DNA from: Lachnospiraceae bacterium
Lineage (GTDB): Bacteria > Bacillota > Clostridia > Lachnospirales > Lachnospiraceae
Assembly (NCBI GenBank): GCA_021200345.1
Contig: JAJQGR010000026.1
Coordinates: 1-5,507 of the forward strand
DNA length: 5,507 nt
Reading direction: 5' to 3'
Shown here: positions 1 to 5,422 of the stretch, one piece after another
Numbering within the stretch: the stretch's first letter is position 1
How the letters are laid out: each line of letters opens with the position of its first letter
The notes under the pieces: generated by a model
Seen by the model: the letters and a program-made list of their open reading frames with translations, nothing else
Databases searched by the model: none
Told to the model about the DNA's origin: nothing
Position numbers and translations under genes: made by a program

Positions 1-738
1 CCAAACAGGTCCCAGCGGTCCGTCAACCTCTGCCCAGCCGTTGCCGCAGCCAAACCCGGGCGGAATGATATCGAATGTACCCATGTAATCGCCGATCATC
101 TCAAGGCCATAGGTATCGTCCACGCCGTTGCCATCCGGATCACCATAGGTGAAAGCGTACATCAGCTCATAAACATCATCATAGGTTGCGTTCTCAGGGA
201 GAACCACGTCAAGCTTTTCAGCCCAGTCTGTACGATAGGACAGGCCGGAACGGCCCAGGACACGGGATTTGGGAACAGCGATCAGAGCGCCGTCCACTTC
301 CAGGTTGGCGGCTACGCTTGTGGACATCTGAGACAGATTGGGATACTTCTCCTCATCCCAGATGTAATCGTTTAAGTCTACAAAAGCGCCATTCTTCGCG
401 GCGGATACCACGTCGCCGGTGACAGTGCCGGACCAGGACATGATCATGGGCATGGAAGCCGGAGTCGCCATGTACAGAGAGTTCTTCTCTGTCAGTGCGT
501 CCGCTGCCACCCAGGTCAGCTCCAGATCATAGCCTACATAATCCTCGACGTCCTGCATGATCTCTTCCGCGTAATCTCCCACGTTATTGTTGCCGGCGTT
601 GTTATCCACCACCGACCAGGTAACCGAGGTAACCTCGGAGCTGTCGCCGCTGGTGCTGGAGCCGCAGGCAGCGGTGCTTACCACCATGGCCCCGGCCAGG
701 GACAGGGTCAGCACACGCTTGAACATTTTGCTTTTCAT
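1..738 (-). CDS. Sugar ABC transporter substrate-binding lipoprotein, LplA/YtcQ-like (partial, C-terminus beyond window)
   Basis: Seen: 246 codons read without a stop from the ATG at 738-736 to the window edge, behind a strong ribosome site (AAAGGAGG, 745-752) with a 6-base spacer. The N-terminus is a lipoprotein signal: basic MKSKMFKR, hydrophobic residues 9-24, then lipobox TAAC with the lipidated Cys at 25, followed by a Ser/Gly/Thr-rich linker. Residues 200-208 read DPDGNGVDD, an EF-hand-like acidic loop, next to YRTDWAEKL (168-176); both are common in large binding proteins of the LplA/YtcQ group. Known: such proteins are anchored outside the cell and deliver oligosaccharides to a paired permease; full members are around 500 residues, so about half is missing. 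Context: it follows the two permeases on the same strand after a 111-base gap. Inferred: it is the binding protein of this transporter. Ligand unknown. Confidence 0.9.
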   Translation of the reverse strand, partial: MKSKMFKRVLTLSLAGAMVVSTAACGSSTSGDSSEVTSVTWSVVDNNAGNNNVGDYAEEIMQDVEDYVGYDLELTWVAADALTEKNSLYMATPASMPMIMSWSGTVTGDVVSAAKNGAFVDLNDYIWDEEKYPNLSQMSTSVAANLEVDGALIAVPKSRVLGRSGLSYRTDWAEKLDVVLPENATYDDVYELMYAFTYGDPDGNGVDDTYGLEMIGDYMGTFDIIPPGFGCGNGWAEVDGPLGPVW

Positions 739-765
739 ATGTTTCCTCCTTTATGAAAATAAATA

Positions 766-777
766 TGTGAATTCACA
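766..777. repeat. 12-base perfect palindrome upstream of the binding-protein gene
   Basis: TGTGAATTCACA is its own reverse complement and lies 28 bases upstream of the binding-protein start codon, just ahead of its ribosome site. It could be a protein-binding site or the base of a small RNA stem, and its last two bases overlap the adjacent hairpin arm. No promoter is clear in this gap, so an operator role is not established. Confidence 0.4.
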
Positions 778-801
778 GGAGGTTCCTGTTGGAGCCTCCT
801 G
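776..801 (-). repeat. Hairpin in permease/binding-protein gap
   Basis: Seven-base arms CAGGAGG (776-782) and CCTCCTG (795-801) are exact reverse complements around a 12-base loop. On the transcript the 3' arm is CCTCCTG, which is anti-Shine-Dalgarno-like and could in principle also pair with the AGGAGG ribosome site at 745-750. No T-run follows, so it is not a classical terminator. Possible roles are mRNA processing or stabilisation, or control of translation of the binding protein. Confidence 0.45.
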
Positions 802-817
802 AGTATTCTTGAACATC

Positions 818-834
818 ACACAGCCGGGCTGTGT
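818..834 (-). repeat. Hairpin just after the YtcP-like permease stop codon
   Basis: ACACAGCC and GGCTGTGT are exact inverted repeats around one central base, folding as a 7-base-pair stem with a 3-base loop. It starts 15 bases after the permease stop codon. The transcript continues GATGTTCAAG with no T-run, so full Rho-independent termination is unlikely. A 3'-end stabiliser or a partial terminator that sets permease to binding-protein ratio is possible. Confidence 0.5.
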
Positions 835-849
835 CTGTCGGAAGCCTCA

Positions 850-1758
850 TCAGCCCTTGACCGCGCCTACCATTACGCCCTGGGTGAAATACTTCTGCAC
901 GAAGGGGTAAACAATCAGGATCGGGACGGTGGCGATCACGGTGCAGGCCATCTTCACAGCCTTATCCGGAGGCGTACCGTTGATATCATACTCTGTCACA
1001 GTATCCGCGATGGTAGAGCTCTGCAGGATGATAGCACGCAGCTGGATCTGGATGGGATACTTCTTGGAATCCTCCAGATAGATCATTGCGTTGAAGTAGT
1101 CATTCCAAAAGCCCACGCCGTAGAACAGGGAAATGGAAGCGATCACCGGTTTGGACAGCGGCAGTGCGACCTTGTAGAAAATCTGAAAGTCATTGGCGCC
1201 GTCCATGTAGGAAGCCTCATCCAGCTCCACGGGCAGTCCCTGGAAGAAGTTCTTGATGATGATCATATTGAACGGGCTGATGGCTCCGATCAGGATCAGC
1301 GCCCACCAGCTGTCGCGCAGACCGTAGGCGGTCACACACAGATAGGTGGGGATCATGCCGCCGGAAAACAGCATGGTAAAGATCACCAGGTTCATGATCC
1401 AGTTGCGGCCTCTGAAATGCTTCTTGCTCAGAGGATAGGCAAAGGACATGGAGAACAGCATACAGGTCACGGTGCCCAGAAGGGTCAGACAGATGGAGTT
1501 ACGCAGTCCTCTTAAAATATTGGCTGTCTGGATCGCGTACTTATATGCATTCAAAGACCATACGGTCGGAATGATGAAGAACGCTTTCTCTGTCAGTTCC
1601 TTCTCTGTTGCGAAAGAACCGGCCACCACATACAGGAAAGGAAGCACGGTGCACAGAGCAATCAGGCCAAGGCCCACATAAATGATAACATCCACGATAC
1701 GGTCGCCAGTGCTCTTTCTGACTTTCATGCCGCTTTTGGATTTTACTTCTTTTGCCAT
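850..1758 (-). CDS. ytcP: Carbohydrate ABC transporter permease, YtcP/LplC-like
   Basis: Inner-membrane subunit of a sugar importer, 302 residues, about the usual family length. Seen: a basic cytoplasmic N-terminus (1-20), then about six hydrophobic segments near 22-46, 88-109, 119-141, 151-170, 204-228 and 269-288. The permease EAA loop, which contacts the ATPase, starts at E181-A182 with G187 and ends in LP at 199-200 (EASYMDGANDF...ALPLSKP). The C-terminus QKYFTQGVMVGAVKG is the ending typical of the YtcP group. Start: the ATG at 1758 has an ideal ribosome site (AAGGAGGTG, 1764-1772) that overlaps the stop codon of the upstream permease, leaving 12 bases between genes and suggesting coupled translation. 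Known: this family pairs with an LplB-type permease and a lipoprotein binding protein. The symbol is a family-level label, not proven orthology; the substrate is unknown. Confidence 0.95.
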   Translation of the reverse strand: MAKEVKSKSGMKVRKSTGDRIVDVIIYVGLGLIALCTVLPFLYVVAGSFATEKELTEKAFFIIPTVWSLNAYKYAIQTANILRGLRNSICLTLLGTVTCMLFSMSFAYPLSKKHFRGRNWIMNLVIFTMLFSGGMIPTYLCVTAYGLRDSWWALILIGAISPFNMIIIKNFFQGLPVELDEASYMDGANDFQIFYKVALPLSKPVIASISLFYGVGFWNDYFNAMIYLEDSKKYPIQIQLRAIILQSSTIADTVTEYDINGTPPDKAVKMACTVIATVPILIVYPFVQKYFTQGVMVGAVKG

Positions 1759-1763
1759 GTCGC

Positions 1764-1772
1764 CACCTCCTT
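1764..1772 (-). promoter_or_regulatory. Ribosome site overlapping the upstream permease stop codon
   Basis: AAGGAGGTG begins inside the TAA stop (1773-1771) of the LplB-like permease, with 7 bases between GGAGG and the ATG of the next gene. A ribosome ending on the first permease sits on the start site of the second, which favours translational coupling and near-equal amounts of the two subunits. Confidence 0.85.
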
Positions 1773-2751
1773 AATACAGTCCGCTCTCGCCGCATGCCTT
1801 GGCGATACGGTCAGAACCCAGAACCATGATCATACCGACAATCGACTTGAACATACCGGCGGCTGTGGAGTAGGAGTACATACCCTGGGTAATACCTTTG
1901 GTGTAGATATATGTATCAAAGGTCTCAGCTCTGGAAACGTTTAAGTCGTTTCTCATCAGGAAGATCTGCTCATAGCCTGTGCTTAAGACGCTGCCCACAC
2001 GCATGATCAGCATCATGATGATGGTGCTGCGGATGGCGGGGAGAGTGATGTGCCACATCAGGTTCCAGCGGCCGGCGCCGTCCACTCTGGCTGCCTCATA
2101 CTGCTCCTGATCCGTGCCGGAAAGAGCCGCCAGGAAAACAATGGTGCCGTAACCGGTCTCACGCCAGATATCCTGGCCTACGATCAGGCCCCAGAAAGTC
2201 TTGGAATTGGACAGAATATTGAATGTATGTCCGGTCACCATGGCGTACAGCTGATTGATAATACCATCGGTAGAGTTAAACAGCTGGAAGGTCAGGGATG
2301 CCACGATAACCCAGGATACAAAGTGGGGGATGTAAACCAGCGTCTGAACCACCCTCTTGTAGCCATTGTGCTTCACCTCATTCATAAAGAGGGACAGGAT
2401 AATGGGCATCGGGAAATACAGAACCAGCTGCAGCAAACTGATGCCCAGCGTGTTGGTCAGCAGCATTCCGAAATCGCCGTTGGAGAAGAACTTCTGGAAC
2501 TGATACAGTCCCACCCAGGGGCTGCCCCAGATGCCCTTAAAGGGGGAGTAGTCCTTGAATGCGATCACCAGACCGCCCATGGGGATGTAACGGAACATGA
2601 TGAAATAGATCGCGCCCGGAAGAAGCAGCAGATACAACCAGATATGCTGCTTCATGTAAGCCAGCGTGCTCATCTTCTGGACGCGCATCATCCGACCGTC
2701 TGGCATCTGCATCATCCCGTTTTTGATTTTTGGTTTCTTTTCTTTCGCCAT
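1771..2751 (-). CDS. lplB: Carbohydrate ABC transporter permease, LplB-like
   Basis: First permease of the operon, 326 residues. Seen: a basic N-terminal tail of about 36 residues, unusually rich in Met (eight in the first 33), then hydrophobic segments near 37-55, 97-123, 137-158, 186-210, 240-258 and 298-312. The EAA loop starts at E219-A220-A221, with D224-G225 and LP at 237-238 (QYEAARVDGAGRW...ITLPAI). The ending SGLY resembles the short C-termini of LplB proteins. Start: the frame stays open to a GTG at 2763, but that codon lies inside the ribosome site AAAGGTGG (2760-2767); the ATG at 2751 is 8 bases downstream and is chosen. Known: LplB-type permeases form a heterodimer with LplC/YtcP-type partners. 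Inferred: it pairs with the gene directly downstream to form the pore. The symbol is family-level only; substrate unknown. Confidence 0.95.
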   Translation of the reverse strand: MAKEKKPKIKNGMMQMPDGRMMRVQKMSTLAYMKQHIWLYLLLLPGAIYFIMFRYIPMGGLVIAFKDYSPFKGIWGSPWVGLYQFQKFFSNGDFGMLLTNTLGISLLQLVLYFPMPIILSLFMNEVKHNGYKRVVQTLVYIPHFVSWVIVASLTFQLFNSTDGIINQLYAMVTGHTFNILSNSKTFWGLIVGQDIWRETGYGTIVFLAALSGTDQEQYEAARVDGAGRWNLMWHITLPAIRSTIIMMLIMRVGSVLSTGYEQIFLMRNDLNVSRAETFDTYIYTKGITQGMYSYSTAAGMFKSIVGMIMVLGSDRIAKACGESGLY

Positions 2752-2759
2752 AGGAAAAA

Positions 2760-2767
2760 CCACCTTT
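2760..2767 (-). promoter_or_regulatory. Ribosome site that sets the LplB-like permease start
   Basis: AAAGGTGG, one mismatch from AAAGGAGG, lies 8 bases before the ATG at 2751. It covers the alternative upstream GTG codon (2763-2761), which rules that codon out as the likely start and shortens the protein by four residues. Confidence 0.8.
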
Positions 2768-2781
2768 CTGACAAATTTTTG

Positions 2782-2793
2782 CTGCCGCGGCAG
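2782..2793. repeat. 12-base perfect palindrome in the permease leader
   Basis: CTGCCGCGGCAG is a perfect, GC-only-core palindrome set in AT-rich surroundings, 31 bases upstream of the permease start codon and 15 bases before its ribosome site. It lies downstream of both candidate promoters, so it would be transcribed. It could be an operator acting as a roadblock or a tight RNA stem near the ribosome site. No T-run follows on the coding strand. Confidence 0.45.
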
Positions 2794-2820
2794 ACATTTT
2801 ATGGTGCAAGTTTACTACCA

Positions 2821-2828
2821 TCCCGGGA
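2821..2828. repeat. TCCCGGGA palindrome at the proximal transcription start
   Basis: TCCCGGGA lies 5-12 bases downstream of the proximal -10 box and so would cover the inferred start point near 2826. The same 8-base core occurs again at 2956-2963 within a longer palindrome. A shared regulator site is possible, but such short GC palindromes can arise by chance. Confidence 0.3.
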
Positions 2829-2832
2829 ATAA

Positions 2833-2860
2833 AGTATATAATCATCTTATTTTTTGTGAA
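2833..2860 (-). promoter_or_regulatory. Proximal promoter of the transporter operon
   Basis: -35 TTCACA (2860-2855, 5 of 6 consensus) and -10 TATACT (2838-2833, 5 of 6) are separated by 16 bases. The inferred start near 2826 gives a leader of about 75 bases. The -35 box lies within the promoter-proximal copy of the 19-base direct repeat, the arrangement expected for an AraC-family activator that contacts RNA polymerase. Assigned by eye, not by mapping. Confidence 0.55.
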
Positions 2861-2891
2861 CTTTTCCCGAAATTTTTGTGTACTTTTCCCG
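2851..2891 (-). promoter_or_regulatory. Tandem 19-base direct repeats, probable operator for the AraC-family regulator
   Basis: Read on the coding strand, CGGGAAAAGTACACAAAAA (2891-2873) and CGGGAAAAGTTCACAAAAA (2869-2851) match at 18 of 19 positions, with three bases between them and a 22-base period, close to two DNA turns. The proximal copy covers the -35 box. Known: AraC-family proteins, with two helix-turn-helix motifs each, often bind as a pair to direct repeats of this size and spacing next to -35. Inferred: this is the target of the regulator encoded immediately upstream. Confidence 0.65.
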
Positions 2892-2896
2892 TGTTC

Positions 2897-2919
2897 AGAC
2901 TCCGTTTCCGGACAGGTCC
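2897..2919 (-). repeat. Foldable element with GAAA tetraloop in the long leader
   Basis: On the coding strand TCCG (2912-2909), GAAA (2908-2905) and CGGA (2904-2901) form a 4-base-pair stem capped by a GNRA-type loop. Flanking GGAC (2919-2916) and GTCT (2900-2897) add four more pairs, one of them G-U, past a 3-base bulge. It would be RNA only if transcription starts at the distal promoter. It matches no RNA family I recognise. Confidence 0.3.
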
Positions 2920-2929
2920 TCCCGCGCGG

Positions 2930-2979
2930 AAAGCCATCCCCCTCCCGGATTTCCTTCCCGGGAAGAAAATGGCTTTTTT
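2930..2979 (+). terminator. Terminator-like inverted repeat on the plus strand (weak)
   Basis: Arms AAAGCCAT (2930-2937) and ATGGCTTT (2969-2976) are exact reverse complements. Inside them TCCCGG (2943-2948) pairs with CCGGGA (2958-2963), leaving a symmetrical 5-by-5 internal loop. On the plus strand a run of six T (2974-2979) closes the structure, as in an intrinsic terminator, but no plus-strand gene precedes it. On the minus strand no T-run follows, so there it would be a leader stem rather than a stop signal. The inner 12-base palindrome CTTCCCGGGAAG is at 2954-2965. Confidence 0.35.
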
Positions 2980-2987
2980 ATATTCTT

Positions 2988-3003
2988 TATAAAATTTTTT
3001 ATA
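2988..3003. repeat. AT-only inverted repeat next to the distal start point
   Basis: TATAAAA (2988-2994) and TTTTATA (2997-3003) are exact inverted arms around two bases. It lies about 5-20 bases downstream of the start point predicted for the distal promoter. It may be a binding site or only AT-rich sequence. Confidence 0.25.
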
Positions 3004-3014
3004 GATTTGAACTG

Positions 3015-3043
3015 ATTATAACGCCGAAATTAGGCAATGTCAA
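3015..3043 (-). promoter_or_regulatory. Perfect-consensus sigma-A-type promoter embedded in the regulator stop codon
   Basis: -35 TTGACA (3043-3038) and -10 TATAAT (3020-3015) both match consensus at all six positions with the ideal 17-base spacer. The regulator's TGA stop (3042-3040) lies inside the -35 box. The inferred start near 3008 would give a leader of about 257 bases before the LplB-like permease. It reads toward the transporter genes. Activity is inferred from sequence only. Confidence 0.7.
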
Positions 3044-5358
3044 TAGAGTTTTCGGAATTTTCCAGGAGTAACCCCTGTAGATTTGCTGAAAAAACGGATA
3101 AAATTCTGTGCGTTATTGTAACCCAGTTCTGTGGCGATATCCGCCACTGTCAGGTTGGTCTGGGATAACAGCCGTTTGGCCTCCTCCAGCTTATATTCCT
3201 CCACATAGTCGCTGAAATTCTTACTCTCCTCCATCTTGAGCACTTTCCAGATGTAAGTGGGATGAACCCCCAGCGCGTCGGCGCATTCGGTCATGGTAAT
3301 ATTGCCCTTGTGATCCCGGATCATCTTTTCCACCTTTTCCAGCATACTGTAGGAATCATCTTCCAGAAGCCGTAAGCGCTCACTGATCACCGGGTCAATG
3401 ATCTTCCATTTAATATAGTGGCGCACCCGGTTCTGTTCCGGAGCCTCAATCAGCTCACTGTATACCCGCCGCAGTCCCTCCGGATAGATTTTCTCAATAT
3501 TGACTCTGGCTTCCACCGCCTCCACCAAGATCGCGTTGGCAAAACGGATCAGATACAGCGTGGTCTCATCCTGAGAAATGCTGTTGTCTCCCAGGAAATG
3601 AGTAAATTCATCCGTAATCCGATAGCACTGCTCCTTATCCAGGGCCCTGACCGCCGTTCGCATTTCCTTTTCAAAGGAAGAATCATACAGGCTTCTGCCC
3701 ACGGTCACACCCGGCAGATAAAAGTAGCAGCTGTCCGCCTTCTGATCCTCCCTGGCGCTCTCCCCTTTTTCTCCCAGAGTCAGCGCGTGAATGCTCTCCC
3801 GATAGGCCACATAGCTGTGCCGGTACTCTGTGTGGGTAGCGGATACCCCCATCAATATGCCGAAGCCAAAATTCTCTCTGGCATACTCCCGCATCTTCCC
3901 GTAAAAGGAAAGGATCCTGTGCAACAGCTCATCCTCGCTCTCTCCGTCAAAGAAACAGAAAATGGCGCAGGCGTTGTACATGGGAGGAATCCATGTCATC
4001 TCCCTGAGAGACACCGGCATTTCCTCCACCATTTTCAGACAGATGGCGTCCTCGCTGTTGTCCGTCAGCTTATCCGTTTCGCTCTCTGTGCTCAGATCCA
4101 GCACAATAACCGCCGTGGCGAAGCGCTTCCACTCTGTCAGACCCATGCCATCCAGACTTTCCCGCCATTCATCCTCAGAGGTAATCTCTCCCCTCATCAG
4201 TCGAAAGCCAAACAGCTCTTTTACCCTGCCGCTCTGCTGACGGATCACGTCCTGTAACGCCACCTTGTCATTTTTTAAATCGGAAAAGCTGGAGGCCACA
4301 AAGTCCAGCTCGTTTTTCTGTTCAATGGAATCTCCGCCGGAGATATCCTCCACCAGCTTCCCCACCGGACGGTAGATCAGGGAGGAGGTGATCAGATAAC
4401 CGCATACAGTCAGAATAATCAGACTGGTGATCAGCAGCAGGAGGTAGCCTGCTCCTGAGGTTGTCCCGGCACTGATATCGTAAAGGATATAATATTCCCA
4501 GCCCAGAATAACGGAGGTTGTTTCCGACACCATGTAGGATGTGTCACCCACCGCAATGCTCTGCGCCAGGCCGGTCTCCATCCCGGCCCGGGAAAGCTGT
4601 ATCTCATAAACGCTTTCCGCCGCCCTGCTGTCCGCCGCGTAGACCAGATTTCCATTCTGATCCAGCACCACCACTGTCTCCGCTTCTGTCACCCACTGGG
4701 AAAGCCAGCTTTGCCATTCTGTCATATTCACATTCACCATCAGCATGGCGTAGACATTGGATGTGGCGTTGGGAAGCTTCAGCACCAGATTCAAGCCGCT
4801 TGTCTCCACAGTGCGGTACCAGCTTTTATCATCCGTCTCCAGAGCCTGTGATTCCCCGTCATACAGCCAGTAATTTTTGTCTATGAGATCATTTTTTTCC
4901 TCAAATAACTCATAGAGCAGCTCCGGATTGAGTACCTCGTCCACAGTGTACATTCCCTTGCCGCACAGCACCCAGCCCGTTCGAAAATTGACAAAAGTAA
5001 AACCGCTGATATAATCCGAGAACAGGTTGGGACTTCTGAAGGCTTCCATGGCGGCATGATAATGACTGTAATCCGCGTAGGTAATCTGATTTTCCAGCAC
5101 ATACTGAATCTCTGTGCCGGTGACCTCGTTCAGGTAGTAATTCTTCAGATTCATCAGGCGTTCATCCACCAAAGATACCGCGCTGGCCGCGTCTGTTGCC
5201 GCCTCCTTGGCCACATTCTCCCGGATTTCACTCCTGTAATTTAAAAAAGCGTAGGCTGCAAAGGTAATATCCAGCGCCGCAACCAGCGCCAGAATGCACA
5301 GTCCTACGATTCCCCTGTATGAATATTTCCCGTTTTTTTCTCTTTTTTTCTCTGACAT
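3040..5358 (-). CDS. Membrane-anchored AraC-family regulator with extracellular sensor (YesS/YtdP type)
   Basis: A 772-residue one-component regulator that likely controls the adjacent transporter operon. Seen: basic N-terminus (1-16), membrane helix 17-39, an extracytoplasmic region about 40-302, and a second helix about 303-329. Next comes a short juxtamembrane stretch, YRPVGKLVEDI (329-339), then a cytoplasmic middle region. Residues 500-526 (ILMGVSATHTEYRHSY and on) resemble the GGDEF-like domain of CdaR-type regulators. The C-terminus has two helix-turn-helix motifs (about 686-715 and 735-770) ending GVTPGKFRK, the AraC signature. Length fits B. subtilis YesS and YtdP, around 760-770 residues. 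Start: the frame is open to an ATG at 5454, but that ATG overlaps a TATAAT box, and the ATG at 5391 overlaps a second -10 box. The ATG at 5358 is chosen because its product begins just before the first membrane helix; its ribosome site is weak, so the start is less certain than the gene. The external ligand is unknown. Confidence 0.93.
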   Translation of the reverse strand: MSEKKREKNGKYSYRGIVGLCILALVAALDITFAAYAFLNYRSEIRENVAKEAATDAASAVSLVDERLMNLKNYYLNEVTGTEIQYVLENQITYADYSHYHAAMEAFRSPNLFSDYISGFTFVNFRTGWVLCGKGMYTVDEVLNPELLYELFEEKNDLIDKNYWLYDGESQALETDDKSWYRTVETSGLNLVLKLPNATSNVYAMLMVNVNMTEWQSWLSQWVTEAETVVVLDQNGNLVYAADSRAAESVYEIQLSRAGMETGLAQSIAVGDTSYMVSETTSVILGWEYYILYDISAGTTSGAGYLLLLITSLIILTVCGYLITSSLIYRPVGKLVEDISGGDSIEQKNELDFVASSFSDLKNDKVALQDVIRQQSGRVKELFGFRLMRGEITSEDEWRESLDGMGLTEWKRFATAVIVLDLSTESETDKLTDNSEDAICLKMVEEMPVSLREMTWIPPMYNACAIFCFFDGESEDELLHRILSFYGKMREYARENFGFGILMGVSATHTEYRHSYVAYRESIHALTLGEKGESAREDQKADSCYFYLPGVTVGRSLYDSSFEKEMRTAVRALDKEQCYRITDEFTHFLGDNSISQDETTLYLIRFANAILVEAVEARVNIEKIYPEGLRRVYSELIEAPEQNRVRHYIKWKIIDPVISERLRLLEDDSYSMLEKVEKMIRDHKGNITMTECADALGVHPTYIWKVLKMEESKNFSDYVEEYKLEEAKRLLSQTNLTVADIATELGYNNAQNFIRFFSKSTGVTPGKFRKLY

Positions 5359-5389
5359 AAAATAAAACAATCCCGTTTTCCGTATTTTC

Positions 5390-5418
5390 ATTGTAATACA
5401 AAAGAGCGTCCGATTCAA
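5390..5418 (-). promoter_or_regulatory. Candidate proximal promoter of the regulator gene
   Basis: -35 TTGAAT (5418-5413, 4 of 6) and -10 TACAAT (5395-5390, 5 of 6) are separated by exactly 17 bases. The start point would be near 5383, giving a leader of about 25 bases before the ATG at 5358. If used, it excludes the in-frame ATG at 5391 as the translation start. Confidence 0.45.
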
Positions 5419-5422
5419 CTCA

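Noticed and set aside
766..777. TGTGAATTCACA as a CRP site
   Set aside because: CRP sites need six bases between TGTGA and TCACA; here the two half-sites are separated by only two bases, and CRP regulation is not typical of this kind of Firmicute.
818..834. Hairpin after the YtcP-like permease as an operon-ending terminator
   Set aside because: No T-run follows on the transcript strand, and the next gene is the functional partner on the same strand with no clear promoter of its own.
2050..2832. A 260-codon plus-strand open frame opposite the LplB-like permease
   Set aside because: It is antisense to a permease with full family motifs, is rich in His and Gln with no recognisable domain, and lacks a good ribosome site. 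It is a shadow of the real gene.
2851..2891. The two 19-base repeats as a CRISPR fragment
   Set aside because: Only two copies with a three-base gap, placed at a promoter; there is no spacer-length sequence between them and no cas gene.
2752..3039. A CcpA catabolite-repression site in the control region
   Set aside because: I looked for a cre-like TGNAANCGNTNNCA pattern on both strands and saw no convincing match.
3418..4257. A 279-codon plus-strand open frame opposite the regulator
   Set aside because: It lies fully within the regulator's coding sequence on the other strand and its low-complexity composition and lack of motifs fit a shadow frame.
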